Origin: Tridacna crocea
Lineage: Eukaryota; Mollusca; Bivalvia; Cardiida; Cardiidae
Direction of reading: 5' to 3'
NCBI GenBank assembly: GCA_943736015.1
Contig: OX031070.1
Coordinates: forward strand, 20,605,673 to 20,669,672
DNA: 64,000 nt
Shown here: positions 31,601 to 42,120 of the stretch, piece after piece
Numbering within the stretch: position 1 is the stretch's first letter
Layout: each line of letters starts with the position of its first letter
Program-made: the position numbers and the translations under genes
Notes under the pieces: model-generated
The model's input: the letters and a program-made list of their open reading frames with translations, nothing else
Databases searched by the model: none
Told to the model about the DNA's origin: nothing

Positions 31601-34600
31601 ACTTTGTTTTCACTCTAGCATCTTCAATTATTAACCAATCGACACCAAACTTGGACAAAATATACATGACCATAAGATCTCGGATGAGTTTGATTATGGG
31701 TGTATTCAGACCAGAACAACTGGAGTTATTTGCCCTTGAATTCGAAAAGTTGCTGTATTTCACTTTGTTTACACTCTAGCATCTACAAATATCAACCAAT
31801 TAGTTACAAACTTGGTCAAAACATATATGACTCTAAGATCTCAGATGAGTCCGATTATGGGTGACCAGAACAACGAGAGTTATTTGCCCTTGAATTAGAA
31901 AGTTTTTTTAGAATAGTTCTTAGTCTGGAGCATAACTTTGTCATTTCCAGTCCAATTTACTTGAAACTTAGCATTTGTGTTTATTGCAATAAAACAGAGT
32001 GCAGTGTGAAAGAACCATAGCTCTACTTCATACTGCCTATAAGTTAATTCCCTTTGATTGAAATTTTTACAGAATTTTCTACTTGTCTGGAATATAACTT
32101 TGTCATCTACAGCCTGAACATCGTCAAATTTGATATGCATGATTGTTGAAAAATTATGGAGTACATTGCACAAGAACCATAACTTCCTAGCACAAATTTT
32201 GAGTTGTTCCCCCTTCATTTTTATAGCATTTCTTGCTTTGTGAGGAGCAAATCTTTGTCATCTGAAGGAGGAATGACTTGAAATTTGGTATGCTTATTTG
32301 TTGCAGTATTTGGAAGTGCAGTGCCTAAGAATTGTAACTGTACCTTGTGCTGTCTTTAAGTTATTTCCCTTTGAATGTCATTTTTACAGCATTTAGTGCC
32401 TGCCCTGAATATAACTGTCATCTTAAGTCAGAACGACTTCAAACTTGGTATTCATGTTTTTTACAATATTACGGAGTACAGTGCACAAGAACAATAACTC
32501 TACGTAGCAGGAATTTTGAGTAATTCCACTTTGATCTTCATTTTTACAGTATTTCTTGCTTGTATGGAATGGAACTTCAAAGTCTCAAGTTGAATTGCTA
32601 CAATTTGCTGCTCCTGTTTCATTATCATTTGGCCTTGAACCTTGTTATTTGGTATATATCTTTATTTTAGACCTGTGCTGCTTGGTACTCAGGTGAGCGA
32701 TATAGGACCATCATGGTCCTCTTGTTTGATATAATGCAGTGTTGTTTAAGAAAAAGAGGATTTCATGTTAATTTTCATAAGGATCAGTATCTCTTTTTAA
32801 TAAAAATCCTTGATGAACATTGATGAAACTTCATAAATGTATTCCTTATGACAGTTCACAAATATCGTTATTTTAGCTCGTTGGATTAAATGTTGTCATC
32901 GAAAAAGGCAATGGGTGTATATTTCTATGATGAACAATATCCTTAACAACTGGACAAAATGTTATAAAACTTCATATTTATATTATCACAAGCCACAGAC
33001 AATAGTTGTTTATTTTTATGTCATGAAATGTCGTCTCCGTGAAAAAAGAGGTCTAAATGTATAATTTCATTATGGACCAGTTCGCCCATCCATCTGCACA
33101 GAAAGATATCTTCTAAAGTCCTTGACGAACATTTATGAAACTTCATGCATATCTTCCTTAGGATTGTCCATTGATACTATTTTCTTTTGTATATAATGAC
33201 ATGTATATTTTCATTATTTCTTTTCGTTTATTGAAATGCAATGTTATGGTAAAAGAGGACTTAAGGTATTATCTCGCTATGGACCGCTTATATATTTAAA
33301 GACATGCTGCGCCATGGATAAAAGGGGCTTAATGTGAAATTTTATCAAGGACCATAAACAAAAAGACCACATGTACATGCAACACACCATACCGCTAATA
33401 TGCTTGTATCAGTAAAGGTCTTTTTCGGCGGGGGATATCATTTCAACGAAATTGTTTCTTGATACAATTATGAAAACGAGACGAAATCGATATCGTAGAA
33501 AGAACTTGAATGAGACTACATAAACGTGTCTGCTGATCTTGATCTACATCAGAGTTCTTTGACACAAACCATATGGGTTATCATTACAGCCTTACCACTC
33601 GAAACGTCAGGCAATGAAATAATTTCCCAAATAGCACTCCGAAGAAAAGGTATGGTAGTGTTCACTACTGAAATTACTCGTATGAAAAACTAATACTCAC
33701 TTTTTTATCTTTTTGAGCGTCGACCCAAGAGCCTCTCAGTTCTTCCGGGAACGAGCAAGGACTTGGGTCCCCTTCACAGAAACCGCATGATTTTGGACAA
33801 TGGATTCTGCTTGGCGCATGCTTACACAATCGACTCTCTTCACATATGCTAGCGTGATCGACACACATTGAACTGATCACAAGTTGGTCAAATTGAATGA
33901 ATAAATAGTTTGAAGTCAACTGAATATTTCCATTGCCATCACCCGGGTCGCAGACGAAGTCAGTAAACAAATAACCGTGTTCGATTTTCATATTTGGACC
34001 TGTTCCGGTTAAGCGCAAACACCATGCTTTAAAATCGTTGTGCTTCTGTGGTTTGAGAATCACAAATGTAAATCTATCATGCGTCCAGGAAGCCACACAA
34101 TGTAGGGACATTTCAAGTTCCATGTTCAGTTCGTCTACTTTACATTCTTTATGTCGAAAATTTATCGTAAGTCCATCTCCTGGCTCGCACTCACTCTCTA
34201 ATCTTGGAGGTATAATTTCCTCTGGACAAATAGGTTCACGGGTTGATGTTTGGAATCTTAGATTATAACCGCCTGAAAAGGGGCATAGCTCTTTTTGGTC
34301 GAAGAATTCCTCACTCGTTACCAGCGGCCAGTGATCCAGTGTTAGATTTTCATCATCACACAGTGACGTTTGACGTACCAAAAGTTCGTGTGACTCCTTC
34401 AGTTGGAGAATACTCTTTGAGCGGCGTATGAACTGCATGCACATATAATGTACTGGTTCTTGACCATCTGAAGATATATGTTGCACTTCATATTTGTCTG
34501 TGTTTGGTATTTTTGAAAGACATTTACGTCTAAAACGAACGCAAGCCTCGCCTTTCCCATGTTTTGTGCACTGTGAGGCCTTCAAATAACTTCCCTGATT

Positions 34601-34831
34601 GTCTTCTTGAAAATATCCACGGAATGAACCGTCATTTTGGTAGTTTGCTGTCCATAGTGCATTCGGTTTAAGGTATTTTGGAAAGCGGCAATTTGCCGTT
34701 ACAAGACCAACGACTGTCATAATTATGTAGAACTGTAAGAACATATTTCTGACACTCATTACAGCTTTTGAGCAATTTGTAAAACGAACACAACAACTGG
34801 AATGTTTGAAGTTCCGGTCCAAGTCAGCCAT
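27619..34831 (-). CDS. Gene 3: secreted, probably GPI-anchored DUF7042/7043/7044-like protein with a ShKT-like module (two coding exons)
   Basis: Minus-strand exons 34831-33701 and 28617-27619 join in phase 0 to give about 709 residues. A hydrophobic stretch (25-46, MSVRNMFLQFYIIMTVVGLV) is a signal peptide; Met25 may be the real start because ATG at 34759 begins exactly there. Next come a C-x-F-P domain from Cys48 to about 147, a CPFSGGY...ECEPGDG segment (183-218), an LHCVASW...AWCLRL segment (245-273), a ShKT-like module (323-352, ending CPKSCGFC), a second domain starting CSFPEELRGSW (359) that crosses the splice junction, and a cysteine-rich part with EYRCLAI and EYMCWVF. A Ser/Thr/Pro-rich stalk (about 643-684) precedes a C-terminal hydrophobic tail (688-704), typical of a GPI signal. 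Several N-x-S/T sites fit an extracellular protein. The DUF names are recalled, not searched; no biochemical function can be given. Confidence 0.8.
28753..28986 (-). mobile_element. Family A hairpin MITE in the gene 3 intron
   Basis: CCATTTACCAAACAACCCC ... TCATGTGGTAAAGAGTTAA, core GCTGGTGACTAGC; the first TTAA is now TTAG. Confidence 0.75.
28987..29567. other. Intronic stretch without recognised features
   Basis: AT-rich, no palindromes or exon-like frames noticed. Confidence 0.35.
29568..29796 (-). mobile_element. Family A hairpin MITE in the gene 3 intron
   Basis: TTAACCCTTTACCAAATAATCC ... TTTGGTACAGAGTTAA; strong palindrome centred near 29657. Confidence 0.85.
29880..30110. mobile_element. 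Family K palindromic element
   Basis: ACCCTATGTTATGGGTACTC / GAGTACCCCCAACATAGGGTT form the arms around AGAATCGTC; the flanks match 3805-4030. Confidence 0.55.
30246..30890 (+). repeat. Family J degenerate direct repeats
   Basis: Repeated blocks around TCATGAAATGCxxTGTCATGG, AATTTCATCATGGACxxATGA, CCGGACAGATATCTTT and TTCATACA recur here and after the family I element (32730-33350), which appears to have inserted into this array. Confidence 0.5.
30891..32728 (+). repeat. Family I bivalve-type long repeat
   Basis: AGCTCACCTGAGCACGAAGTG start, GTCCGTCCGTCC run, then the tandem array, a diverged middle, and the end GGTGAGCGATATAGGACCATC. It is longer than the copy at 15731 because of the array. 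Confidence 0.75.
30979..31890 (+). repeat. Tandem array of about six 160-bp units inside the family I element
   Basis: CACTCTAGCATCT starts at about 30979, 31139, 31289, 31449, 31610 and 31771. Each unit contains CACCAAACTTGGTCAAA, ATAAGATCTCGGATGAG and GGAGTTATTTGCCCTTGAAT. Reading frames across it are repeat artefacts. Confidence 0.85.
32730..33350 (+). repeat. Family J degenerate direct repeats, second block
   Basis: TCATGAAATGTCGTCTCCGTG, AATTTCATTATGGACCAG, AAGATATCTT and AACTTCAT recur as in 30246-30890. Confidence 0.5.
33701..34831 (-). CDS. Gene 3 exon 1
   Basis: It is open from ATG at 34831 (AAAATGG, strong Kozak context) to the donor AAAAAA|GTGAGT at 33700. An in-frame TGA shortly upstream of 34864 limits the N terminus; the frame from 34864 opens with TTG, not ATG. 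The exon encodes residues 1-377: signal peptide, first C-x-F-P domain, middle region, ShKT-like module and the first residues of the second C-x-F-P domain. Confidence 0.8.
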
Positions 34832-34869
34832 TTTGTTTTCCTCTGTAACGCTGACGTTTTCCAAGTTTT

Positions 34870-34985
34870 GGTTGTTTCAGTTGAAGACGGTAAAATCTTT
34901 TGCGACTGACCTCGTTCTGGTTATTGGTTTCCAACCCGCTTTATTACCTGCAAATAAAGTTTTAAATAAAGCAACGATTAAACAA
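34870..34985 (-). promoter_or_regulatory. Possible promoter of gene 3
   Basis: On the minus strand an A/T-rich TTTATTTAAAAC and a CCAAT box (AACCAATAACC, near 34923-34927) lie upstream of the start. A TTTGCAG in between could equally be the end of a 5' UTR intron. Confidence 0.25.
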
Positions 34986-35154
34986 GCGAAGTGCGGATCT
35001 CAAACTATCTGTTTCATCAATAGCTCTAAAAACTATAAAAGCATTTGGAAAAAAAGGAAAACAATGATGGTTTATGGCCATATTCTGCTTATCAAACGCT
35101 GTTGTCGAAAGTGAGTGAATATATACAGGGGTGTTTGCCGCCGTATAAATATAT

Positions 35155-35215
35155 CAAGATCAGACTGCACAGAACGTGCAATCTGATATTGGATATAATT
35201 ATACCGTCCGCAAGT
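35155..35215. mobile_element. Family E hairpin core
   Basis: ATCAAGATCAGACTGCACAG / CGTGCAATCTGATATTGGAT, right end diverged (ATACCGTCCGC). Confidence 0.5.
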
Positions 35216-35298
35216 TTATTCGTATGTAAGAGATAAATGTGTAAATTTCAGGGAATTATACATTTTCATGTAACGAAAGAGATCGATTGTATAATTAT

Positions 35299-35470
35299 GG
35301 GCCAAGCTCTGTAACATGGGGATTTAGTGTATATCTGCAAACAGTATTGACCCAGCCTGTGCAAGCAGACATAAGTCAACATTTCTTGCTAATTGTAAAC
35401 TTCCTGCATGTCAAAAGATTAATCTACCTCATGATTCATTTGGTTGTCGTGAAAAAAAAGGATTTAATTG
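35299..35470. mobile_element. Family B half element, diverged
   Basis: GGGCCAAGCTCTGTAACATGG, TGACCCAGCCTGTGCAAGC and TAATCTACCTCATGATTC recall the left half of complete copies. Confidence 0.45.
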
Positions 35471-35496
35471 GTTCATAATTATAAGATTATTTGCAT

Positions 35497-35725
35497 TGAA
35501 CCCTTTACCACACAATGACGACTTTTGACGACCTTTGGAAAGAGGCCTTTTGAAAACATTGTGGGAAAAGGAGAAAATACTGGTAACCAGCATTTTCTCC
35601 TCTTCCCACAATGTTTTTTACCCTATCACTAAACAATAGCACCGTTTGAGCTACGTTGAAATTGTCGTCTGCAAAATGCTTTCAATTTGGACATGCTAAA
35701 ATTTTGTCATCTTGTAAAGGGTTAA
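35497..35725 (-). mobile_element. Family A hairpin MITE, first of an adjacent pair
   Basis: GAACCCTTTACCACACAATG ... TCTTGTAAAGGGTTAA; it shares the last TTAA with the next copy. Confidence 0.85.
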
Positions 35726-35948
35726 CTCATTACCAAACGACAATTTTTTAGGCTTGTCCAAATCGAAAGCGTTTGCAGACGACAATATAAACGCGACTGA
35801 AAATTTGAAATTTGTTTTGTGAAGGGTAGAAAACACTGTTGGAAAAGCAGAAAATGCTGGTAACCAGCATTTTCTCCTTTCCCACATTGTTTTCAAAAGG
35901 CTTCTTTTCCTGTGGCATCAAAAGTAGGGATTGTGAGGTAATGGGTTA
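35722..35948 (+). mobile_element. Family A hairpin MITE, second of an adjacent pair
   Basis: TTAACTCATTACCAAACGAC ... TTGTGAGGTAATGGGTTAA in the opposite orientation to its neighbour. Confidence 0.85.
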
Positions 35949-35973
35949 ATCCCCTTGTACTATAGCACATCTC

Positions 35974-36289
35974 GCCGAGCCCCGGTAGCTCAATCGGTGG
36001 CATACAGGACTTGAGAACATGGGGTCGTGAGTTCGATCCCCGGCTCGGCTACTTTCTTTCCGCGGATTGATGATAGTCAGTGCGACAGGATTCATTCCTC
36101 TCTCACCGCTGATCGTTGTTTCTACGATGGCTATGTGAGAAAGCAGATAGTGGCTTGGAAAAGAATATTGTGCGGAGTACTGGTAACAGAAACTCCAGGA
36201 TAGCATGGCTAGGTGCACTGGCCGCCGCGATATAATTGAAATAACGTTGGAAATGGCATTAAACACTATACAATCTCAGTCAATCAACC
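35974..36289 (+). mobile_element. Family G tRNA-derived SINE, near full length
   Basis: GAGCCCCGGTAGCTCAATCGG (A box), GGTCGTGAGTTCGATCCCCG (B box), body with GGCTTGGAAAAG and GTGCACTGGCCGCC, tail CAATCTCAGTCAATCAACC. It is the best-kept head in the window; a tRNA anticodon arm is not credible. Confidence 0.85.
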
Positions 36290-36534
36290 AGAGCATAGCT
36301 CAACATATTTCATGCTGGCAGAGTGAAAAATGAAAAAAGGAAAAATGTACGAGTTTTAGACAAGTGTTGGGTTTCATCTGAACTGTGAAACTGGATATAG
36401 TTGTTACTTGGTTGTTTTCTTTGATGGCTTATCATAGCCGTCAATATCCATGGAAACCATTTGTGATTAATATTTGGTTTTCTTACGATAAGTTTCGTGT
36501 TTGAAAGCATAGATACTCTTTGTCTTTGTTGACT

Positions 36535-36650
36535 AATTAAGAGGCTGCTAAACGCGAAATACTGACCTAATGCGGACTGTGTAGATGAAGATCAGACTGC
36601 TCAGAACGTGCAGTCTGATCTTGTGTCTACATCGTCCGATAAGACGATAA
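36535..36650. mobile_element. Family E element with left flank
   Basis: AGAGGCTGCTAAACGCGA flank, then GTGTAGATGAAGATCAGACTG / CAGTCTGATCTTGTGTCTAC. Confidence 0.6.
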
Positions 36651-36739
36651 TTTTATCCAAAAAGTAAGTATGAAAGAGCATTATTCGGGTTTCACCATCG
36701 GCTTGAGAGTTTTGGTTCCATGGCATATCTTTACCAGGT

Positions 36740-36967
36740 TTAACCCTTTCCCAAGCAAGCCCTGGTTTTTACGGGTCAAGAATAGAAGCCTTTTGAAAAC
36801 ATTGTGGGAAAAGGAGACAATGCTGGTAACCAGCATTTTCTCCTTTTCCCACAATGTTTTCTACCCTATCATATAGAAAAATAATCTTTTTAGCAACTGC
36901 TAATTTGTAACCTGCAAAATGCTTTCAATTTGGTCTGATCCAAAATTTGCCGTTTGGGAAAGGTTTA
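36740..36967 (-). mobile_element. Family A hairpin MITE
   Basis: TTAACCCTTTCCCAAGCAAGCC ... CGTTTGGGAAAGGTTTAA; core palindrome intact. Confidence 0.85.
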
Positions 36968-37506
36968 AGGTAGTTAGCTCGTAATACTTCTAGTGCAACA
37001 TGGAATCAGATTTCTTGATAGTTGACAAAAACGAATTTATATAGGTATAATACTTTTTGCACATTTTTAACCAACCAGAAATTTCTTTGATGTCTATCTT
37101 GAAATTATTTGTTGATACTTTTTTTAGTTTCCAGCAAAAGGGGGTAATTATCATCTTCCTTTGTAATGGGAATATGGTGCTTTTAGATTTATGAGTGATA
37201 ATTCTAAGATCGAAAAAAAGAGAGAAAAAGTGGCTCGGTTTTAAGGTAGTGAAATAATACTCATTTTTTAATCAGAACAAATCCTTAGTATAATGTTATA
37301 GTGGAAATAGCTGCTTTCTATTACTGGTCCACTAAGGATATTCTTGAGTGCTGAATAGACCAAGCAGATAATCCTAGTTTTGAAAGTAGGCCTTAGTGAT
37401 TGTAATTGCAATGAAACGGGTAATCTCTAACGTGAAGTTTTACCAGGCCTAAATATGTCCGGTGATCTTAAACACTCATATTGAATGACGTTACTGTAAA
37501 GGCTTT
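36968..37506. other. Non-coding stretch without recognised features
   Basis: AT-rich; no hairpin or exon-like frame noticed. Confidence 0.35.
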
Positions 37507-37850
37507 GAGCCGTGGTCTGGCAAAAAGAGGCTTAATGCATGTGTGTGATCCAATGTACCGAGCAAGTCATCAAATAATAAGGGATCCATAAAATTCACTG
37601 AGTCTAATGAATGGCTGAATATTGAGGAAAAATGGTTCTTGGACGTACTGGAAATTGACCGATAGCGAAAAGTTTCGGCCCAGGTCGTACAGGAAATTGA
37701 CCGATAGCGAAAAGTTTCGGCCCAGGTTGTACAAGAAATTGACCGATAGCGAAAAGTTTCGGCCCAGATCAGCCTGCGCAGTCCGCGATACTCCATGCAG
37801 ATCTGTGCATTAAGCCCCCTTTTCAAAGAGCATGACTCATTTCTAAAGTA
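37507..37850. mobile_element. Family B element with internal 42-bp triplication
   Basis: GAGCCGTGGTCTGGCAAAAAG / CTTTTCAAAGAGCATGACTCAT ends. Positions 37645-37770 hold three 42-bp copies containing TTGACCGATAGCGAAAAGTT and TCGGCCCAG, normally single. Confidence 0.75.
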
Positions 37851-38104
37851 TTCATGGCTCATACAAAGAAGACTTGTAGAAGAGACATTGTTATGCTGAA
37901 TTCGGGCCTTGGCTTCAGGACTTCGAAAGAACGGCAACAAAATAAAATGAATTTGTGCTATAATAAAGGTCGCATGTAAACGAAGAAAAAAATGTTAAAA
38001 GTAGTTCTATTTATTGATATCTTGTAAAGTTAAGAATGTGTTCAGCTGAATTGTCTCTACGATGAGACACGAATTACTTGTTGAGTTAACAGATATAGTG
38101 TTAC

Positions 38105-38230
38105 AGCCTATCCTCTCCTTTTCCCACGATGTTTTCTACCCAGTTTAAAAACGAAATCATCATTTAAGCCAAATTTGATTTTTTGTTTGCAAATGCTTTT
38201 AAATTAGATAAGATTAATGTTTTGTGAAGG
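38105..38230 (-). mobile_element. Family A right-half fragment
   Basis: CTCTCCTTTTCCCACGATG ... TTTGCAAATGCTTTTAAAT; left half absent. Confidence 0.45.
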
Positions 38231-38268
38231 AACAGAACTCGACCAAAGTGCCCAAGATTACCGGTCGC

Positions 38269-38489
38269 GCAGAAACGTACCTCTGGTACTTTGATCTGTT
38301 CATATTTGTCATTGGTTTTCGAGACCCATTCATTTCCTGGAGACGAATCTTATTACAACATGAAATGAAATAGATGACACACACGCGAAATGAATTTGGT
38401 CTCAGTTCCACCTTACATTGACATTTAATGATTACGTTTCCCATTTGTAGCTCGATTTTTGACATTTTTAAAAAAGACGAACCCGCCAT
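38269..38489 (-). CDS. Weak candidate first exon of an unknown gene
   Basis: On the minus strand ATG at 38489 (GTCATGGCGG, good context) opens about 70 codons, including MSKIELQMGN and CQCKVELRPN, up to a plausible donor CCAGAG|GTACGT. A TGACGTAA motif lies just upstream. No known family is recognised and no second exon was found, so chance is quite possible. Confidence 0.2.
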
Positions 38490-38703
38490 GACATTTTACG
38501 TCACTAGTCCTTTGGGGTTGCAGATTATCACTTATTGCATAAATTTATGATGCTCAACCCATGATTACGATTCTTAATATCTTACTCTGTCCTATAGTAG
38601 ATATTGTAAAAAACAGTATTTCAAGTACTGACTATTTCGGCGATTTAAGGATTCCGATTTTTGAGGTTGTCAAAGCATAAGTGCTGTTTGGTCATCAAAC
38701 GAT

Positions 38704-38917
38704 TGTACCCTTTGTCCGTGACACAATGCCAAGTTTTGACGTCCATGAGAACGACAGCTTTTAAAGCATTGTGTGAAGAGCAGAAAATACTGGGACCCAC
38801 AATGCTTTCTTCTCAATGAAAGGCAGGTTCTACCGTTTGAGTAACATTAGTTTGTCGTATGCAAAAGCTTTGAAATTGGTTAAGTCTAAAATTATATAGT
38901 ATGGAAAAGAGTAGGTA
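38704..38917 (-). mobile_element. Degenerate family A copy
   Basis: 'TGTACCCTTTGTCCGTGAC', 'CAGCTTTTAAAGCATTGTG' and 'TATGGAAAAGAGT'; core lost. Confidence 0.4.
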
Positions 38918-39624
38918 TGTCAAGTTTTTATGTCGCCATAGAAATGTCAAGGTCTTTTTTGCATATTAAAGAATAGTGCTCTATAAGTGACAAAAAAAGG
39001 AGAATCAACTAGAAGAAAGGGAAATTCCTCTTTTTTTTATGGGGTGGGGGGTTTACCTGAAACAAGCAATTGTTTCTTTTCCCTCGGTATTTTCGAAAGC
39101 ATTTCGCCTGCAGGTGATATAAAAGTCATGATATTATTTGTATGGTTACGAGCAGAATTACAGCGTACTTGCCCGAATCATCTTCATAAAGTTAAAACAA
39201 GTTACTGAATATTTGATTACTCTACGGGAAAATAACCCTATCTCAATATTATAACAATGTCTGGCCTCACGTCGTAAAGCCATGTTTATAACCTGTCATT
39301 TTGAATGAAATAAACTTGCAACGGGAGAGTCTAAAATCACACCATTATTTTCTCGCTCACCCACACTCACGTCATTTTGTTGTCGTCTATTTAAATCATT
39401 TTTTTTAACCAAATAATCCAAGATCTATAGCACGGGTTTAAAACAGTTTATCTTATGCTAAAAGTAGCTTCATGTTTCTATAGCTTCATGTTTCTACATT
39501 GCATTAGTACTTAAGATAGTGAGGAATTCAGAATTTAAGCGTTAAAGAAGAAAGGTAAACTAGTAAAGACTTAGTCTATGAGGTCCCTGTCAGAGCCAGC
39601 TACAGGAGAACGAGACGGCTTTGG

Positions 39625-39692
39625 CGGACGACATAGATCAAGAATAGACTTCACAGAACGTGCAATTTGATGTTGGATCCATACTGCCCACT
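39625..39692. mobile_element. Family E hairpin core, diverged
   Basis: GGCGGACGACATAGATCAAG then CACAGAACGTGCAATTTGATG. The stretch 39210-39620 before it shows nothing recognisable. Confidence 0.5.
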
Positions 39693-39818
39693 TTTACATC
39701 AAGCCTATTGTATCAGTCGACTGTATCTACGACCGTCGAAGATGCCAAATTTATTTGATTACTGTAGTAAGTGCTTATATAGTTAAAAGCACGTGATCAA
39801 AAGTCACTTTAGATAATG

Positions 39819-40084
39819 GCCTACAACATGCGAAAAGAGGCTTTCGGACATTTGCATAAAGTGTCGCCTCAGATTAACCTGCGCACAATCCGCACAGGCT
39901 AATCTGAGACGACAATGCCCGTTTATATGTTATTTTCTGTTTTGCTTATGTCTACTGCAGCACAAAATCTAATGTAGTCGTAAAGTACCGTCTCGAATTA
40001 GCCTGTGCGAAGTGCGCAGGCTAATCTGAGATGGCAGGTTACGCAAATGTCCGAATGCCCCTTTTTGCGTGTTGCAAGCCATAC
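39819..40084. mobile_element. Family C palindromic element, complete
   Basis: TGGCCTACAACATGCGAAAAG / TTTTTGCGTGTTGCAAGCCAT; two TTAGCCTGTGCG-type hairpins and CACAAAATCTAATGTAGTCG between them. Confidence 0.7.
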
Positions 40085-40202
40085 AGAGGAACAAAAAAAA
40101 AAAAGGTAAGGTCTTTGAAGCTTAGTGGTAACCGGGACAGTAACAGTAAAGTCGAGTTTCCAGGGATGCGAACCATGGCTTTTACATCTTTCTGAGAATA
40201 GC

Positions 40203-40403
40203 TAGGTCCATATTCACCAAACATTCTTAAGAACATTCTTAGTCTTATTCTGCATAATTTTTTAACTTTGAAAGTTACACAACTTCTGATTGGCTAAACC
40301 ATTCGGTTTAGCCAATCAGAGGTTATGTTTCTTTCAAGTTTGGACCAACTTGGAGAATAAGACTGAAAATGTACTTAAGAATGGTTGGTGAATACGGACC
40401 TAG
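40203..40403. mobile_element. Family F hairpin MITE
   Basis: AGGTCCATATTCACCAAAC / GGTTGGTGAATACGGACCT and centre GATTGGCTAAACCATTCGG. Confidence 0.8.
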
Positions 40404-41068
40404 GTGATCATTGGGGCAGGGTTCAATCCTTCTTACCGCTATACAGCGTCTTGCTGATATGTCCGTTTATAAATGTTATTCATGAAGAAGGCGTTACGTT
40501 GAAACGTTAGATAAAATATGAAATGTTGTTAAACGTGTTGTTTTTTGTTTAATACTTACTTATTTGCTGATAAAGAAAATCTGGACAGGATTGGATATAA
40601 TTGATGACTGAAATATTGTTCAAAAGTGGACTAAATGCAAATCAATGAAGCAATCATAAATGAAAATAAACAATTAAGCTACCATGTAACGTACAAAGTA
40701 AAAGGTTAGCTATTTCATTCTTATGTAAAGGATGATAGTAAATGGTCAACCAAAATCATTATTTACCGTATAAACAAATTCATAATATCTGAATCCTGTA
40801 ACAAATAAGACCGAATGAGAATAGTGTGAAAAGAGTACCATTTGTCTGAGAGTATGTCATAATGTAAGTGTTAGAATGACTAAATCCCATGATAATGTGA
40901 ATATAACGACTCCGTTTCAGCCATGTTGAAAGAAGTGATTCACGGTCGTTACTAATTTGATTTTCTTGTCCTGTTTGTGTGTCTTTCACGAAATCATTCT
41001 ATATACTATGATTCTTGTTTAAGTTTACCCATTTACTGCTACAGGCATTTTTATTTTTCATGTTACAA
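40404..41068. other. Non-coding stretch without recognised features
   Basis: AT-rich DNA; short frames only. Confidence 0.35.
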
Positions 41069-41076
41069 CTTGCTAC

Positions 41077-41258
41077 CTTAAGCATAGGGTCCTGAGTTCG
41101 ATACTCGGGAGCGGGTGTCAACTTTGGGATTTTTCATTGGCCCACACGTTCGGCACGAATACTGGTGTAGTTCCCAGGAAGCAGAATCGAGAGAGATTAG
41201 TATAAGTTGTAAGAACTTGTGTCTCAACCGATGTAAAATAAATTTGTTTCAATTAAAG
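41077..41258 (+). mobile_element. Family H SINE, 5' truncated, with target-site duplication
   Basis: B box GGTCCTGAGTTCGATACTCG, body GCGGGTGTCAACTTTGGG, tail CCGATGTAAAATAAATTTG. CTTGCTAC lies on both sides (41069-41076, 41259-41266). Confidence 0.75.
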
Positions 41259-41493
41259 CTTGCTACTTTTGACAGCATCGAGGTCACTCAAAATGCTGTT
41301 AACGACCACTTTTTCACCTTCTGATGCACTGATATCACTTTAGTTCATTTATCGAGCTTTAAACAAATGATGAATATTTAAATCTCAAGATATCTGTGTT
41401 AAAATTTGAGAGTGTTATTCATTAGTATAACATGTAGGTTCATTTAATTTGGGGTACGCAAATACTTTCAATACTAATTTTGTATTGTAAAGT

Positions 41494-41721
41494 TTAACTC
41501 CTTACCAAACGACAATATTTTAGGTTTGTCCAAATAAAAAGCATTTGCAGACCACAAAATAAAAGTGACTGAAAGTTTGAAATTTGTTTTGTGAAAGGTA
41601 GAAACATTGTCGGAAAAAGAGGAAATGCTGGCTACCAACATTTTCTCATTTTCCCACAATGTTTCCTACACGCTTCTTTCTCAGGGTCGTCAAAAGTAGG
41701 GATTGTGTGGTAATGGACTTA
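41494..41721 (+). mobile_element. Family A hairpin MITE
   Basis: TTAACTCCTTACCAAACGAC ... TTGTGTGGTAATGGACTTA; core GCTGGCTACCAAC slightly mutated. Confidence 0.8.
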
Positions 41722-41771
41722 CACTTTCACCTGGTAAAGTGTAATACTTCATTGTGGGACAGTTTTGATGA

Positions 41772-41972
41772 ATATAAGGACTCAAAAGCCATTCTTAAAA
41801 TCATTCTTAGACTTACTTACAAGATTCTTTTCTATTTTAGAAAGTAACACGATTTCTGACTGACTGAACAAAACGGTGTAGCAAATCAGAACTTGTGTAA
41901 CTATCAAATTCAGAACTTAAATCTTGTTGAAAAAAATGTTCTTTAAAAATAGTAGAAGAATACGGACACTGA
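41772..41972. mobile_element. Degenerate family F element
   Basis: 'AGCCATTCTTAAAATCATTC', 'AGTAACACGATTTCTGAC' and 'AAGAATACGGACAC' remain. Confidence 0.5.
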
Positions 41973-42120
41973 TTGCAAAGAAAGCACCATCTTTGTCGTG
42001 GATCAACAAAGTTCAAAAGTTTGTTTGATACTTTTACCAAAATAGTTCACTAATTTGTAATATTTTCATTACTTTTAGAGACAGAAAAGATCAATTTATT
42101 AATTCACATTTCCTGTGGGG

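Larger units (their letters stand above)
28618..33700 (-). other. Gene 3 intron (5,083 nt), largely repeats
   Basis: GTGAGT...CAG intron holding two family A hairpins (28753, 29568), a family K element (29880), family J degenerate repeats (30246-30890 and 32730-33350) and a family I element with a 160-bp tandem array (30891-32728). No additional exon is apparent. Confidence 0.7.

Noticed and set aside
31316..31618. 100-codon plus-strand frame
   Set aside because: Lies wholly inside the 160-bp tandem array and repeats itself with the unit.
35974..36070. tRNA gene
   Set aside because: A and B boxes are clear, but the anticodon and acceptor arms do not fold well and the sequence continues into a shared SINE body and tail.
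37491..37940. 149-codon minus-strand frame with internal repeats
   Set aside because: The peptide repeats are the 42-bp triplication in a family B element.
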